From NCBI GenBank assembly GCA_937915745.1, contig CALGGJ010000033.1:1-19611 (forward strand): a DNA stretch of 19,611 bases. Reading direction: 5' to 3'. The notes below the pieces were generated by a model that worked only from the letters and a program-made list of their open reading frames with translations, did not search any database and was not told where the DNA came from. Shown here piece by piece: positions 1 to 8,422 of the stretch. The position numbers were made by a program, and so were the translations under genes. How positions within the stretch are numbered: the first letter of the stretch is position 1; each line of letters starts with the position of its first letter. Source of the stretch: an uncultured Prevotellaceae bacterium. Its GTDB lineage: Bacteria; Bacteroidota; Bacteroidia; Bacteroidales; Bacteroidaceae.

Positions 1-29
1 CTTATAGGGGTGTTTACAAAACATTCGTC

Positions 30-86
30 CCTTTAACTTCTCTTTAACTACCCTTAACTCCCCTTTAACTCCCCTTTAACTCCCCT
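30..86. repeat. 11-bp tandem repeat (TTTAACT core), about 5 copies
   Basis: The core TTTAACT or TTAACT recurs at about 32, 43, 54, 64 and 75, a period of 11 bases, separated by C-rich links. It lies downstream of the GH53 gene and is not coding. The function is unknown; it resembles the TAACCT-type simple repeat at 13057-13091. Confidence 0.7.
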
Positions 87-129
87 TCAGAGCCTAATAT
101 CAGATACACTCGCTACGCTCGGTATGACA

Positions 130-152
130 GGGGCAGGCATGGGGTCTGCCCC
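130..152 (-). other. hairpin overlapping the GH53 stop codon
   Basis: GGGGCAG at 130-136 pairs with CTGCCCC at 146-152, a 7-bp GC stem with a 9-base loop that begins right at the GH53 stop codon. On the minus strand no T-run follows, so it is not a textbook intrinsic terminator. It may still act as an mRNA 3' end. A related GGGGCCTGCCCC stretch lies at 3981-3992, so it may instead be a dispersed repeat. Confidence 0.4.
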
Positions 153-1231
153 TACTCTACGAATCCATCCATGATGACCGTAGGTGCGGCATTGTGGTCG
201 AATGCACCGAGTTTATATCCTCCGGGTAGGCATTGTGGTTCCCAATAGAAGACACCACGGCAGCGTCCATTGGTTTCGGTTTGTGCCTCGTGTATGATTC
301 GTGTCAGTTGTCGTCGTCCTTCTTCCATTATTTCGGGTTTGCGTTCGTTCACCTCAAATCCTGTTTCCACAATCATCACGTCACACTTATACTTTTCGCT
401 CACATGACGTATGTTGGCCATGCAGTCGGTAATGATGTCGTCGGCGTTAAGCTCGGGATGTCCGTCCATTGCCCAGTAAGGATAGAGCGACATGCCGATC
501 ATATCGAATTTGCCGCCTCCCTTTACCACTATGTCCAGGTTCCAGTCATAGAGCGATTGGTTGTGTCCACGGTCGAGGTGTATGATAACGATTGCATTTG
601 GGAACACTTCTTTCACTGCATCATATCCCTCGCGTATGAATCCAGCGTAGTGTTCAGGGTTTTTCTCTATATGTCCCATATCCCACAACAGTCCGTTTGC
701 AGTCTCGTTGCCTACTTGTACCCACCGTGGTTCTATACCGTTGGCTTTCAGCAGCGACAATACATCTACCGTATGGTCGTGCAGGTCTTTCCTCATTTCT
801 TCGTAGGTATGTCCTTGCCATGCACGTGGAATAGGTTGTTTTGCGGGGTCGGCCCACGAGTCGCTGTAGTGGAAATCGACCATGAGGTCCATGCCCAGTG
901 CTTTCACCCGCTTTGCCATCAGCAGCAACACGTTCTTGTCGTTTGTCCCGCCGCGTGGATCGACCCACACTCTCATTCGTATGGCCGACATCTGATAATC
1001 GTTCTTTAAGAGTTCGAGGCATTCGCGCTCGTTGCCGCTACGGTCGTGAAATACCACCCCCGCGCGTTCTTGTCCGGGCAGGAATCCCACATCGGCTCCT
1101 TTCACGAAATCCGTACCTGCGGCTTCGGTCTGGGCCACCGACAGTTGCGCTGCCACCAACCACCACAACAGGACTGTTGCGATGTTCATATACTCCCTGC
1201 CCCTGTGTTTTCTGTTTATTTTGACAATCAT
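152..1231 (-). CDS. GH53 arabinogalactan endo-beta-1,4-galactanase, secreted
   Basis: The product is an exported glycoside hydrolase family 53 enzyme, which cuts beta-1,4-galactan (type I arabinogalactan, pectin side chains). An N-terminal hydrophobic stretch (residues 19-31, ending near SVAQ) looks like a signal peptide. GADVGF (45-50), RMRVWVDP (85-92) and DFHYSDSWADP (119-129) are typical of the family. VGNE carries the likely acid/base Glu176, and VETGF the nucleophile Glu289. The length of 359 aa is normal for a single-domain GH53. An internal ATG at 1187-1189 (Met15) has GGGAG upstream, but the longer start gives the signal peptide its usual positive charges, so the start is uncertain. 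It follows the GH51 gene by 14 bases and is surely co-transcribed with it. Confidence 0.93.
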   Translation of the reverse strand: MIVKINRKHRGREYMNIATVLLWWLVAAQLSVAQTEAAGTDFVKGADVGFLPGQERAGVVFHDRSGNERECLELLKNDYQMSAIRMRVWVDPRGGTNDKNVLLLMAKRVKALGMDLMVDFHYSDSWADPAKQPIPRAWQGHTYEEMRKDLHDHTVDVLSLLKANGIEPRWVQVGNETANGLLWDMGHIEKNPEHYAGFIREGYDAVKEVFPNAIVIIHLDRGHNQSLYDWNLDIVVKGGGKFDMIGMSLYPYWAMDGHPELNADDIITDCMANIRHVSEKYKCDVMIVETGFEVNERKPEIMEEGRRQLTRIIHEAQTETNGRCRGVFYWEPQCLPGGYKLGAFDHNAAPTVIMDGFVE

Positions 1232-1245
1232 GTACTTCTGCAGGT

Positions 1246-3783
1246 TTATCTGTTTATTTTTATACGCATGATGGTGAGCGACATTGGTTTGAACTCATAG
1301 TCAAACTGCTTGTCGAAGTGTCCGTATTGTGTGGTTTGCGGTGCCAGTTTCTTTGGTTGGTCAAACGAGTTCTCGTCGGTTGCATTACCGCTGAGGGTGA
1401 TTATCTTTCCTGTTGGCATCACACCCTTGGTTCCGTCTATTTGGAATGTTCGGTTATATGGCTGGTCGGTTCCGTTGACAACCTTAATCACGATTTCTCC
1501 CGTCTCTTCGTCGAATCCGCTTTGGCAGAAGTAGCGTGTCTGACTGGCTGGCCTGGCTGTGACTGTCTCGTTTCCGTCAACATATAGAGTCACGCTCTCT
1601 GGTGTCACCACAAGCTTTATGTCGTACCATTTGTTTTCTTCCACCGTCTGTGGCACCTGGCGTCCCAGCACATCATTCGTACGTCCCTGCCGTATGGGTT
1701 GTACTGCAGTAGTGCGTCCGGTCCATCCGGCAATATTTGCAGCATATCCGTTCTGTCCCCTGGTGTCGAGTCCGTAGTATATGAAGAATCCCTCGCTGCC
1801 ACCGAGTTTGCGTGCCTTGAGCTGCAGCGTATAGTTGTTGTCGGCAAATTGTGGCAGTTGTGCCAACGTGAGGGTCTCGTTTGATGTTTGTCGCAACACG
1901 TTGCCATCCACCGTCCATTCGCCTTTCTTCTGCTCCAGTTGGTTCGGGCTTATCGTCTGTTCCTTACCGTCGGCTCCCACTATCCTGATGTCTTTGTATT
2001 CACATTGTGTGGCATAAGAGCCCAGTCCTATGCCTCCTGCTGCAAATGTTCCGGTGCTGGCTGCTGTTGATGTTTCGCTCACGAATATGTTATATGTAGG
2101 GCGGTTCTCTGCCATCATCTGCTGCACATAGTATGATGCCCGTCCATACACCTGTGAGCTGTTGATGTGTATGAGGTTACAAGGCCAGTCGCGGTGGTTT
2201 TCGTTTTCAAACAGTGGTGCATAGCTCGCCATCTTCACCACGTCGCTGTTGCGTTCCATGCCCATGATGAATGCGGCCTCGCTGATGGCGGCCCTCAGGT
2301 TTCCGGCCCCTACCCCGCTGTTGCACGCATACTCTCCCACGTAGATATCGTGTGTGCGTGGTGCTTCGTCGAAGAGGTGATTGTTTGCGAAGAAGAAGTC
2401 GGGGTTACGATACCAGTGTGGGTCAACCATGTAGTTGCCCGGCATCTGCGACAGGAGTCGGTCGGTATGACCCAGAGTATTGATGAATGTGATTTGAGGG
2501 TATTCGTCTTTCAGTCGTGAGTATATGTAGTTGAAGTGTGTCACATATTCTGTCCCTACGTTTTCATTTCCTATCTCCACAAATCTCAGAGGGAAAGGGT
2601 TGGGATGTCCTGCCTCTGCCCTCATTCTTGCCCATTTGTTGGTTGCCGGGTCAGCCAATGCATAGTCGATGGCATCGCGGAAGTCCTGCACCACGGCATC
2701 GAGGTCGGCCTCGCTGCTGACGAAGTCGCCGTTGCGCACTGAGCACGACATACCGGCATTGTTGACAAACATGGCATCCATGCCGAGGTCTTCGCAGAAC
2801 TGCAGGAACTCATGATATCCCATGCCCCAGCTGGCTCGATAGCCCCACACGTCCCATTCGCCACGACGTGTCATGGGGTCGCCCAGTGTTTCTTTCCATT
2901 TCACACGGTTTTCATAGGTTGCTCCTTCTACGATACAGCCTCCGGGCCAACGCATGAACCTAGGGTGCATATCGACCAGCATCTGTGCCACGTCGGCTCG
3001 CTGTCCGTTTTTGCGTCCCTTGAAGGTTTCTTGCGGGAAGAGCGATACGTAATCCACCAAGATGGTGCCTTTACGGTCGAACTCCAAGGCAAGAGCGCCC
3101 TTGCTGGTGGTTGCTGCCGACGTGAGCGTCGCTGTAAGTTCGGTCCATTCACCTATCTTGGGCGACTTAAACTCTTTCGTGCCGAGTGTTTCGCCTGTCT
3201 CGCTGTCGATTATCCGGACCGTGATGTTACCCTTGAAGTTACTGCTCTTCACATAAAACCGCAAGTCGTATTTCGAGCCCGACTTGAGGCCCATACCCCA
3301 ATAGCCGGTATTTATCAGTCTGGCCTTTCCTCCTTTCTGTATCTCTGTCACGCTGAGTTGCATGGCATGTGGCGTGTTCTCGTGCAGTGGGGTCGATGGT
3401 TCTATCACATCGCCTGTCACGCTGCATTTCTCGCCTTCCACCTTCCATCCCTGCATCTTCTTTTGCTCCGTGTTCCACGCTATGTTCCAGTTGCGGTTGG
3501 TGCGGCGCTCGTAGTTCATGGCATCTACGGCATAGGCCCGTCCGTCGCGATAGGTCATGCTCGACGGCAATACATGTTCTTCGAAGCCGCGATTCTGAAC
3601 CAACTCGGCATAGAGTCCACCGTCGCCGGCATGGTTTATTTCTTCAAAGAATATACCATACAGATTGGGCGAGACGGCTGCGCCTCGCTGCTCCAGGTCT
3701 ATATGTATGTCTTGCAAATCGGTCTGTGCCGTCATGGTGAAGGCACTCGTCAAGAGGATTGTTGTGATAATCAGTTGTTTCAT
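1246..3783 (-). CDS. GH51 alpha-L-arabinofuranosidase, secreted
   Basis: This exported enzyme removes arabinofuranose side chains from arabinan or arabinogalactan. From the chosen ATG (3781-3783) the protein is 845 aa and opens with a signal peptide (MKQLIITTILL, cleavage after about MTAQ). An ATG 45 bases upstream would add an Asn-rich leader and is less likely. GIFFEEINHAGDGG near residue 44 is the conserved N-terminal strand. A carbohydrate-binding-like beta-sandwich follows (about 95-250), then the barrel with RFMRWPGGCIVEG (275-287), the acid/base Glu407 in VEIGNEN and the nucleophile Glu484 in VGEYA. A LamG/DUF1080-like sandwich near 600-745 is inserted before the final strands. The large size matches Bacteroidales GH51 members. 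It is the first gene of a pair with GH53; together they suit pectic arabinogalactan. Confidence 0.93.
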   Translation of the reverse strand: MKQLIITTILLTSAFTMTAQTDLQDIHIDLEQRGAAVSPNLYGIFFEEINHAGDGGLYAELVQNRGFEEHVLPSSMTYRDGRAYAVDAMNYERRTNRNWNIAWNTEQKKMQGWKVEGEKCSVTGDVIEPSTPLHENTPHAMQLSVTEIQKGGKARLINTGYWGMGLKSGSKYDLRFYVKSSNFKGNITVRIIDSETGETLGTKEFKSPKIGEWTELTATLTSAATTSKGALALEFDRKGTILVDYVSLFPQETFKGRKNGQRADVAQMLVDMHPRFMRWPGGCIVEGATYENRVKWKETLGDPMTRRGEWDVWGYRASWGMGYHEFLQFCEDLGMDAMFVNNAGMSCSVRNGDFVSSEADLDAVVQDFRDAIDYALADPATNKWARMRAEAGHPNPFPLRFVEIGNENVGTEYVTHFNYIYSRLKDEYPQITFINTLGHTDRLLSQMPGNYMVDPHWYRNPDFFFANNHLFDEAPRTHDIYVGEYACNSGVGAGNLRAAISEAAFIMGMERNSDVVKMASYAPLFENENHRDWPCNLIHINSSQVYGRASYYVQQMMAENRPTYNIFVSETSTAASTGTFAAGGIGLGSYATQCEYKDIRIVGADGKEQTISPNQLEQKKGEWTVDGNVLRQTSNETLTLAQLPQFADNNYTLQLKARKLGGSEGFFIYYGLDTRGQNGYAANIAGWTGRTTAVQPIRQGRTNDVLGRQVPQTVEENKWYDIKLVVTPESVTLYVDGNETVTARPASQTRYFCQSGFDEETGEIVIKVVNGTDQPYNRTFQIDGTKGVMPTGKIITLSGNATDENSFDQPKKLAPQTTQYGHFDKQFDYEFKPMSLTIMRIKINR

Positions 3784-3856
3784 AGTGTCATAGTTTTTAT
3801 TGGTATTATTGTTTCGGTTTCTTTCCACGGCAGTCGTTTTCCGCTTATCCCAGTTG

Positions 3857-3864
3857 CAAAGTTA
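3857..3864 (-). promoter_or_regulatory. candidate -7 box upstream of GH51
   Basis: On the minus strand this reads TAACTTTG, a match to the Bacteroidota -7 consensus TAnnTTTG, about 75 bases before the GH51 start. No clear TTTG -33 box is seen at the expected distance, so the call rests on one half of the promoter. Confidence 0.4.
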
Positions 3865-4000
3865 AACTTTTTTTTCATATTCTTCACACTCCAGGCTCAT
3901 AATCTTATCAAATAAGTCCGTACAAACTGTGTTTTCTCTTACATTTTGTACGAAACGCCCCGTTATTATCAGACTGGCACGGGGCCTGCCCCTGCGGGCT

Positions 4001-4066
4001 GCGACTCCGCACTCGCGGGACCATGACTCCGCACTCACGGGACCATGACTCCGCACTCGCGGAATC
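4001..4066. repeat. 22-bp tandem repeat, 3 copies
   Basis: ACTCCGCACTC occurs at 4004, 4026 and 4048, exactly 22 bases apart, with links such as CGGGACCATG. The same core and the same period recur at 12911-13030. It lies between the GH51 promoter and the end of the MATE-PAP2 gene and is not coding. Confidence 0.85.
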
Positions 4067-4083
4067 ATCGGACTGGCCACATC

Positions 4084-6636
4084 TCACAACAGCACTTTAT
4101 AAACCATCTTCACCACCCACCGGCCACGGAACCACGATGCGAACGCATGATTATAGTCGCACGACACACCCATGACATATCGCTGGCCATCTATGTAGTC
4201 GAACGACATTCCTGCACCCACCTCTGGCCGCAACTGGTCGGATGCCAACCCATCGAGACCACACATATAGCGTCCGCCGCCATATCCACGCACAGCAAAC
4301 CTCACCGAGGGGTCGAGCCTCCACGAGTACTTCAGTCCCACATCGAGGTGGGCCAGCGTGAGGGTCGATGCCCCTGGCTGGGGGTCGTAGCTGTCGGCAG
4401 GCAGGTAATATGCCGTAGATAGGCCAAACATGGATTCTGCAGCCACATGTGCGTCAACAAACTGACTATACTCCACACCGGCTGTAAACATGCCCGACGT
4501 CGTCACCTTCGACTCCCGTCCCCACTCAGTACCGCAGGTAAGACTGATGCCCGACGGACACGTGTTATAGGCTACAATACGGTTGAAGTCGGCCATCGTG
4601 ACCCGTGGTCGGCCAGATGTGCCCGTCGGCAACAGGCGGTCGGCCAGGAAATAAGCGAAGTTGGCAGATACCGCACCGATGCCTGCACCTATAAACAGGT
4701 CGCTCAGCCAATGTGCGCGGTGCCGCATACGCAGATACTGTGTGGCAGTGGCAGTGGCATATCCACCCACACTCACCCACGGACTCAGGTATCCATATTC
4801 CCGATGCAGTATCGTGGCACTGGCAAATGCAAAAGCGGCATGACGCGATGGCATGCTGCCGTCGTCGCTCCTGTCGGGACGTTCGACATCGGCCATCGAC
4901 TTCAACCCACTCGATATACCGAATGTCAGACCAAGTGCCATAGTGTTAGACAACACCATGCGCGGCATCCTGCTCCTCGACTCTACACCCGCCACGCGCA
5001 GTCCCCATGTCACAGCCAGTGGCGAGAAGGCAACGGCATAGTCGGCCACACCAGTCATGCCACCAGCCTTCTCACCTATCTGCACACCTTTCAGTTTGCG
5101 ATCGCGATGTGTCACGGCCAACCCACGTATCAGATAGCCTATGCCGTCGGGATGGAAACTACGTTCACGGCGCGACATCACGTCCTCGTAATCGCTTATC
5201 ACATCACGCACCTTCTGCACACGTTCGGCAGCATCCACATATTGCTCCAACGTAGCCATATACGACGAGTCCAACGGCTCGTAATCCACATCGAAATCCT
5301 GTGCATGAGAAGCCATCGGCATCATGAAGATGAGCATCAGTGGTATGGCCTTGCGCAACAACCGAGGCCAACGTGCAGTGAGATAGAGTGTACGTACAAG
5401 CAGGTGTATGAAATATCCCACATACACCGCTTGCACACCGATATACCTGTATAAGCCTAAATAACCCAAGACAAAACCCAGTGCCGCATACAACATACAA
5501 TTGCGTATATGCCGGCCGGCCGTAGCACCTATATAGATGCCGTCCCACATGAATGCAGCACAACTGACAAGGGGCATCAGCGTCAGCCAAAACAGAAACG
5601 GATGCGAACCCGTGATGACATTACTGTCGGATGTCATCATGCGAACCACAGCCTCGCCTCCACAGAAATAGATGGCAGTGAACATAATACCCACCCCCAG
5701 ACACCAGAGAAACAGAAGGCGTACGGCTCGCGAAGTCTGCACACGGTTCTGCTCGCCAATGAAACGACCCACCAGGGCCTCACCGGCGTATGCAAACCCG
5801 TCTATCAGATAACTGAACAACATAAAGAGTTTCATCATGATAGCCCCTACAGCCAGCTCGTCGTCACCGTAAACCGATGTCAATGCAGTGAAACCTACAT
5901 ATACCACCATAAATCCAAGCGAACGTAGTATGAGGTTGCCATTGAGGCCCAACATCCTTCGCAGCTTATTCCACATCATGCTGCCTCGCAGGTTTATACG
6001 ATAGAAGAACGAACGGTATCTCCCGAGCAGAAGGACGATGGCACATACAAGACCCGTGTATTGCGCAATAAGGGTACCCCATGCCACACCTATGGCACCC
6101 AGCGGAGTATAGACAGCCAATACAAGACTGGCAAGCATATTGACCACGTTCACCGTCACGTCGCAAATCATCGGACTCACCGTGTTTTGGGCTCCGATAA
6201 ACCATCCCTTAAATACCATGAGCGACAGGGTAGCCGGTGCAGCCCATATCCTGACATTGAAATACTGGCGTGCAAACGCCTCGACCTCAGGCGAACATGG
6301 TACGCACCACATCACCAAATCGACAAACCACCACCCTGCAATCCACACCAGCAACGCACCGCCGACGGCTATCGTCATGTTCTGCGCGAATATGTCGGCC
6401 ATAGCCTGGCGGTCGCGCCTGCCGAAAGCCTGCGCCGTCATGCCTCCGGTTCCCACACGCAGGAAGCCGAAATTCCAATACAGCAAGTCAAACAGCATGG
6501 CTCCAACAGCAATGCCGCCTATGGCTGATGCATCGGATATATGACCGGCAATGGCAACATCCACTATACCAACCAGCGGTACGGTGATGTTTGCAAGTAT
6601 GCTCGGAATGGCCAGACGCAGTATGGTACGGTGCAT
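4084..6636 (-). CDS. MATE-family transporter fused to PAP2 phosphatase with C-terminal barrel-like region
   Basis: This is an 850-residue two-part membrane protein. Residues 1-425 are a MATE/DinF-type exporter (many hydrophobic helices, LAIPSILANITVPLVG at the start, usual family length about 440). Residues 430-446 (IPLMLIFMMPMASHAQ) read like a complete signal peptide, and a PAP2 acid-phosphatase domain follows with all three motifs: Lys579 to Arg586-Pro587, PSRH (596-599), and Arg638, His642, Asp646. Residues about 700-850 show alternating polar/hydrophobic strands like a small outer-membrane barrel. The buried signal peptide may serve as a thirteenth helix that places the phosphatase in the periplasm. 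Alternatively, Met434 (codon 5335-5337) may start a separate protein. It begins one base after the gmd stop, so it is the last gene of the sugar operon. Lipid A or lipid-carrier phosphate is a plausible PAP2 substrate, by inference only. Confidence 0.87.
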   Translation of the reverse strand: MHRTILRLAIPSILANITVPLVGIVDVAIAGHISDASAIGGIAVGAMLFDLLYWNFGFLRVGTGGMTAQAFGRRDRQAMADIFAQNMTIAVGGALLVWIAGWWFVDLVMWCVPCSPEVEAFARQYFNVRIWAAPATLSLMVFKGWFIGAQNTVSPMICDVTVNVVNMLASLVLAVYTPLGAIGVAWGTLIAQYTGLVCAIVLLLGRYRSFFYRINLRGSMMWNKLRRMLGLNGNLILRSLGFMVVYVGFTALTSVYGDDELAVGAIMMKLFMLFSYLIDGFAYAGEALVGRFIGEQNRVQTSRAVRLLFLWCLGVGIMFTAIYFCGGEAVVRMMTSDSNVITGSHPFLFWLTLMPLVSCAAFMWDGIYIGATAGRHIRNCMLYAALGFVLGYLGLYRYIGVQAVYVGYFIHLLVRTLYLTARWPRLLRKAIPLMLIFMMPMASHAQDFDVDYEPLDSSYMATLEQYVDAAERVQKVRDVISDYEDVMSRRERSFHPDGIGYLIRGLAVTHRDRKLKGVQIGEKAGGMTGVADYAVAFSPLAVTWGLRVAGVESRSRMPRMVLSNTMALGLTFGISSGLKSMADVERPDRSDDGSMPSRHAAFAFASATILHREYGYLSPWVSVGGYATATATQYLRMRHRAHWLSDLFIGAGIGAVSANFAYFLADRLLPTGTSGRPRVTMADFNRIVAYNTCPSGISLTCGTEWGRESKVTTSGMFTAGVEYSQFVDAHVAAESMFGLSTAYYLPADSYDPQPGASTLTLAHLDVGLKYSWRLDPSVRFAVRGYGGGRYMCGLDGLASDQLRPEVGAGMSFDYIDGQRYVMGVSCDYNHAFASWFRGRWVVKMVYKVLL

Positions 6637-6637
6637 T

Positions 6638-7765
6638 CTACTTCACAATTCCTTTTTCAAGATACTCGGCAAGATTGGTACGCACTTTCATGGCCGCACC
6701 TTCGGCTGCCACCTTGGCCATATCGCTATCGACCATTATGGTCACCAGTTGCTCAAACGAGGTCTTCGTCGGATTCCATCCCAGCTGCTCGCGGGCCTTC
6801 GATGGGTCGCCCCACAGATTGACCACATCGGTCGGACGATAGAAGTCGGGCGATACCCGTATGACTACATCGCCGGTCGATAACTTAGTATTGACTGCCG
6901 ACAGCTTCGGGTCGATGTATTTGACGACACCTTGCTCGTCGAGTCCCTCACCACGGAACTCCAGTACGATACCGGCATGACTGAATGCCTGATATGCAAA
7001 CTCGCGCACACTGTGTTGCACTCCGGTGGCAATGACGAAGTCATCGGGATGGTCGTTCTGAAGTATCAACCACATACATTCCACATAATCCTTTGCATAT
7101 CCCCAGTCGCGCATCGACGACAAATTGCCGAGATACAGGCAGTCTTGCATACCCTGGGCAATACGTGCTGCAGCCAGGGATATCTTGCGTGTGACGAATG
7201 TCTCGCCTCGGCGTTCGCTCTCGTGATTGAACAAGATGCCCGAACAGCAATACATGCCGTAGGCCTCACGATATTCCTTCACTATCCAGAAACCATACAG
7301 CTTTGCAACGGCATACGGACTGTACGGATGGAACGGTGTCGTCTCACTCTGCGGCACCTCCTCCACCTTGCCATAGAGTTCAGATGTGCTGGCTTGATAG
7401 ATGCGGCATGTCTGGTCCAGACCACACACACGCACTGCTTCCAATATGCGCAACACACCCGTAGCATCTATATTGGCCGTATATTCGGGCGAGTCGAAAC
7501 TGACCTGCACATGACTCTGCGCAGCAAGATTGTAAATCTCGTCGGGACGCACCATACCCACCACCTTGACCAACGACATCGAGTCGCCCATGTCGGCATA
7601 ATGCAGGTGGAAGTGCGGACGACCTTCGAGGTGGGCTATACGCTCGCGGAAATCAACACTGCTGCGACGTATGATTCCATGTACATCATATCCTTTGTCC
7701 AGCAGGAACTCCGACAGATAGCTCCCATCCTGTCCCGTAATACCTGTTATCAATGCTGTTCTCAT
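6638..7765 (-). CDS. gmd: GDP-mannose 4,6-dehydratase
   Basis: The enzyme converts GDP-D-mannose to GDP-4-keto-6-deoxy-D-mannose, the precursor of GDP-L-fucose, GDP-D-rhamnose and related sugars. It is a cytoplasmic short-chain dehydrogenase of the extended type. The nucleotide-binding GITGQDG is at 8-14. STSELYG holds Thr127 and Glu129, and YAVAK holds Tyr151 and Lys155 of the catalytic set. NHESERRGETFVTRKI near 184-199 is a GMD signature. The length of 375 aa is normal. The usual partner, GDP-L-fucose synthase, is not in the window, so the end product cannot be told. It is separated from rfbC by 87 bases and abuts the transporter gene downstream. Confidence 0.95.
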   Translation of the reverse strand: MRTALITGITGQDGSYLSEFLLDKGYDVHGIIRRSSVDFRERIAHLEGRPHFHLHYADMGDSMSLVKVVGMVRPDEIYNLAAQSHVQVSFDSPEYTANIDATGVLRILEAVRVCGLDQTCRIYQASTSELYGKVEEVPQSETTPFHPYSPYAVAKLYGFWIVKEYREAYGMYCCSGILFNHESERRGETFVTRKISLAAARIAQGMQDCLYLGNLSSMRDWGYAKDYVECMWLILQNDHPDDFVIATGVQHSVREFAYQAFSHAGIVLEFRGEGLDEQGVVKYIDPKLSAVNTKLSTGDVVIRVSPDFYRPTDVVNLWGDPSKAREQLGWNPTKTSFEQLVTIMVDSDMAKVAAEGAAMKVRTNLAEYLEKGIVK

Positions 7766-7852
7766 CTCTTGTTAAGGGAACTAATATACAGATTGTTTTT
7801 AGTATGAATATCCTTATATCAAGGCACGAATATTAAAGCACGCCCCTTGGGC

Positions 7853-8422
7853 TTAAAGCACGAACGGAGTATCGAAGTCGGCAAGCACCGGGTGGCGTAT
7901 GTCTTTGTCGCTCAGTATTGCCTGCCCTTCCGGTATCTGCCAGTCTATGCCAAGGCTCTTGTCGAGTATTGATATGCCTCCATCGGCTTGCGGAGCATAG
8001 TAGTTGTCGCACTTATATTGGAACACAGCTACATCGCTCAGCACCGCAAAACCATGGGCAAAGCCATGGGTTATGAGGAACTGACGGTGGTTGTCCTCGC
8101 TCAGTTCCATAGCTATGTGCTGTCCGTACGTGGCCGAACCCCTCCTTATATCTACCGCAACATCGAGCACACGGCCCTTCACACACCTCACGAGCTTAGC
8201 TTGTGTGTATGGCGGCCGTTGGAAGTGCAGGCCGCGCATCACCCCGAAAGATGACATCGACTCGTTGTCCTGTACAAATTTGATGGTATGCCCCAGGAGC
8301 GGGACGATCTGTGCATCGAAGTCGCGCTGCGAGAAACTCTCGAAAAAATAGCCTCGTGCATCGTTAAACACACGTGGTTCGACGACGAAGATGCCCTGTA
8401 TGCTGGTTGGCGTTATGGTCAT
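7853..8422 (-). CDS. rfbC: dTDP-4-dehydrorhamnose 3,5-epimerase (copy 1)
   Basis: This is the third step of dTDP-L-rhamnose synthesis, acting on dTDP-4-keto-6-deoxyglucose. It is a 189-aa cupin-fold enzyme of normal size. GYFFES (24-29), the catalytic His66 in MRGLHFQ, Lys76 in AKLVR, VAVDIRRGS (88-96) and GFAHGF (120-125) are hallmark RmlC segments. Its ATG overlaps the rfbD stop in a four-base ATGA, which points to coupled translation. A second copy at 14044-14601 is clearly homologous but well diverged, so it is not a recent duplicate. Confidence 0.96.
   Translation of the reverse strand: MTITPTSIQGIFVVEPRVFNDARGYFFESFSQRDFDAQIVPLLGHTIKFVQDNESMSSFGVMRGLHFQRPPYTQAKLVRCVKGRVLDVAVDIRRGSATYGQHIAMELSEDNHRQFLITHGFAHGFAVLSDVAVFQYKCDNYYAPQADGGISILDKSLGIDWQIPEGQAILSDKDIRHPVLADFDTPFVL

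Noticed and set aside
233..1009. Long plus-strand open frame opposite GH53
   Set aside because: It is antisense to a well-supported gene, and its Cys/His-rich translation has no family features.
2812..3915. Long plus-strand open frame opposite GH51
   Set aside because: Complement of a clear GH51 coding region; the translation is not protein-like.
4447..5454. Plus-strand open frame opposite the PAP2 part
   Set aside because: It is antisense to a domain with intact catalytic motifs, and its His/Arg-rich composition is typical of a shadow frame.
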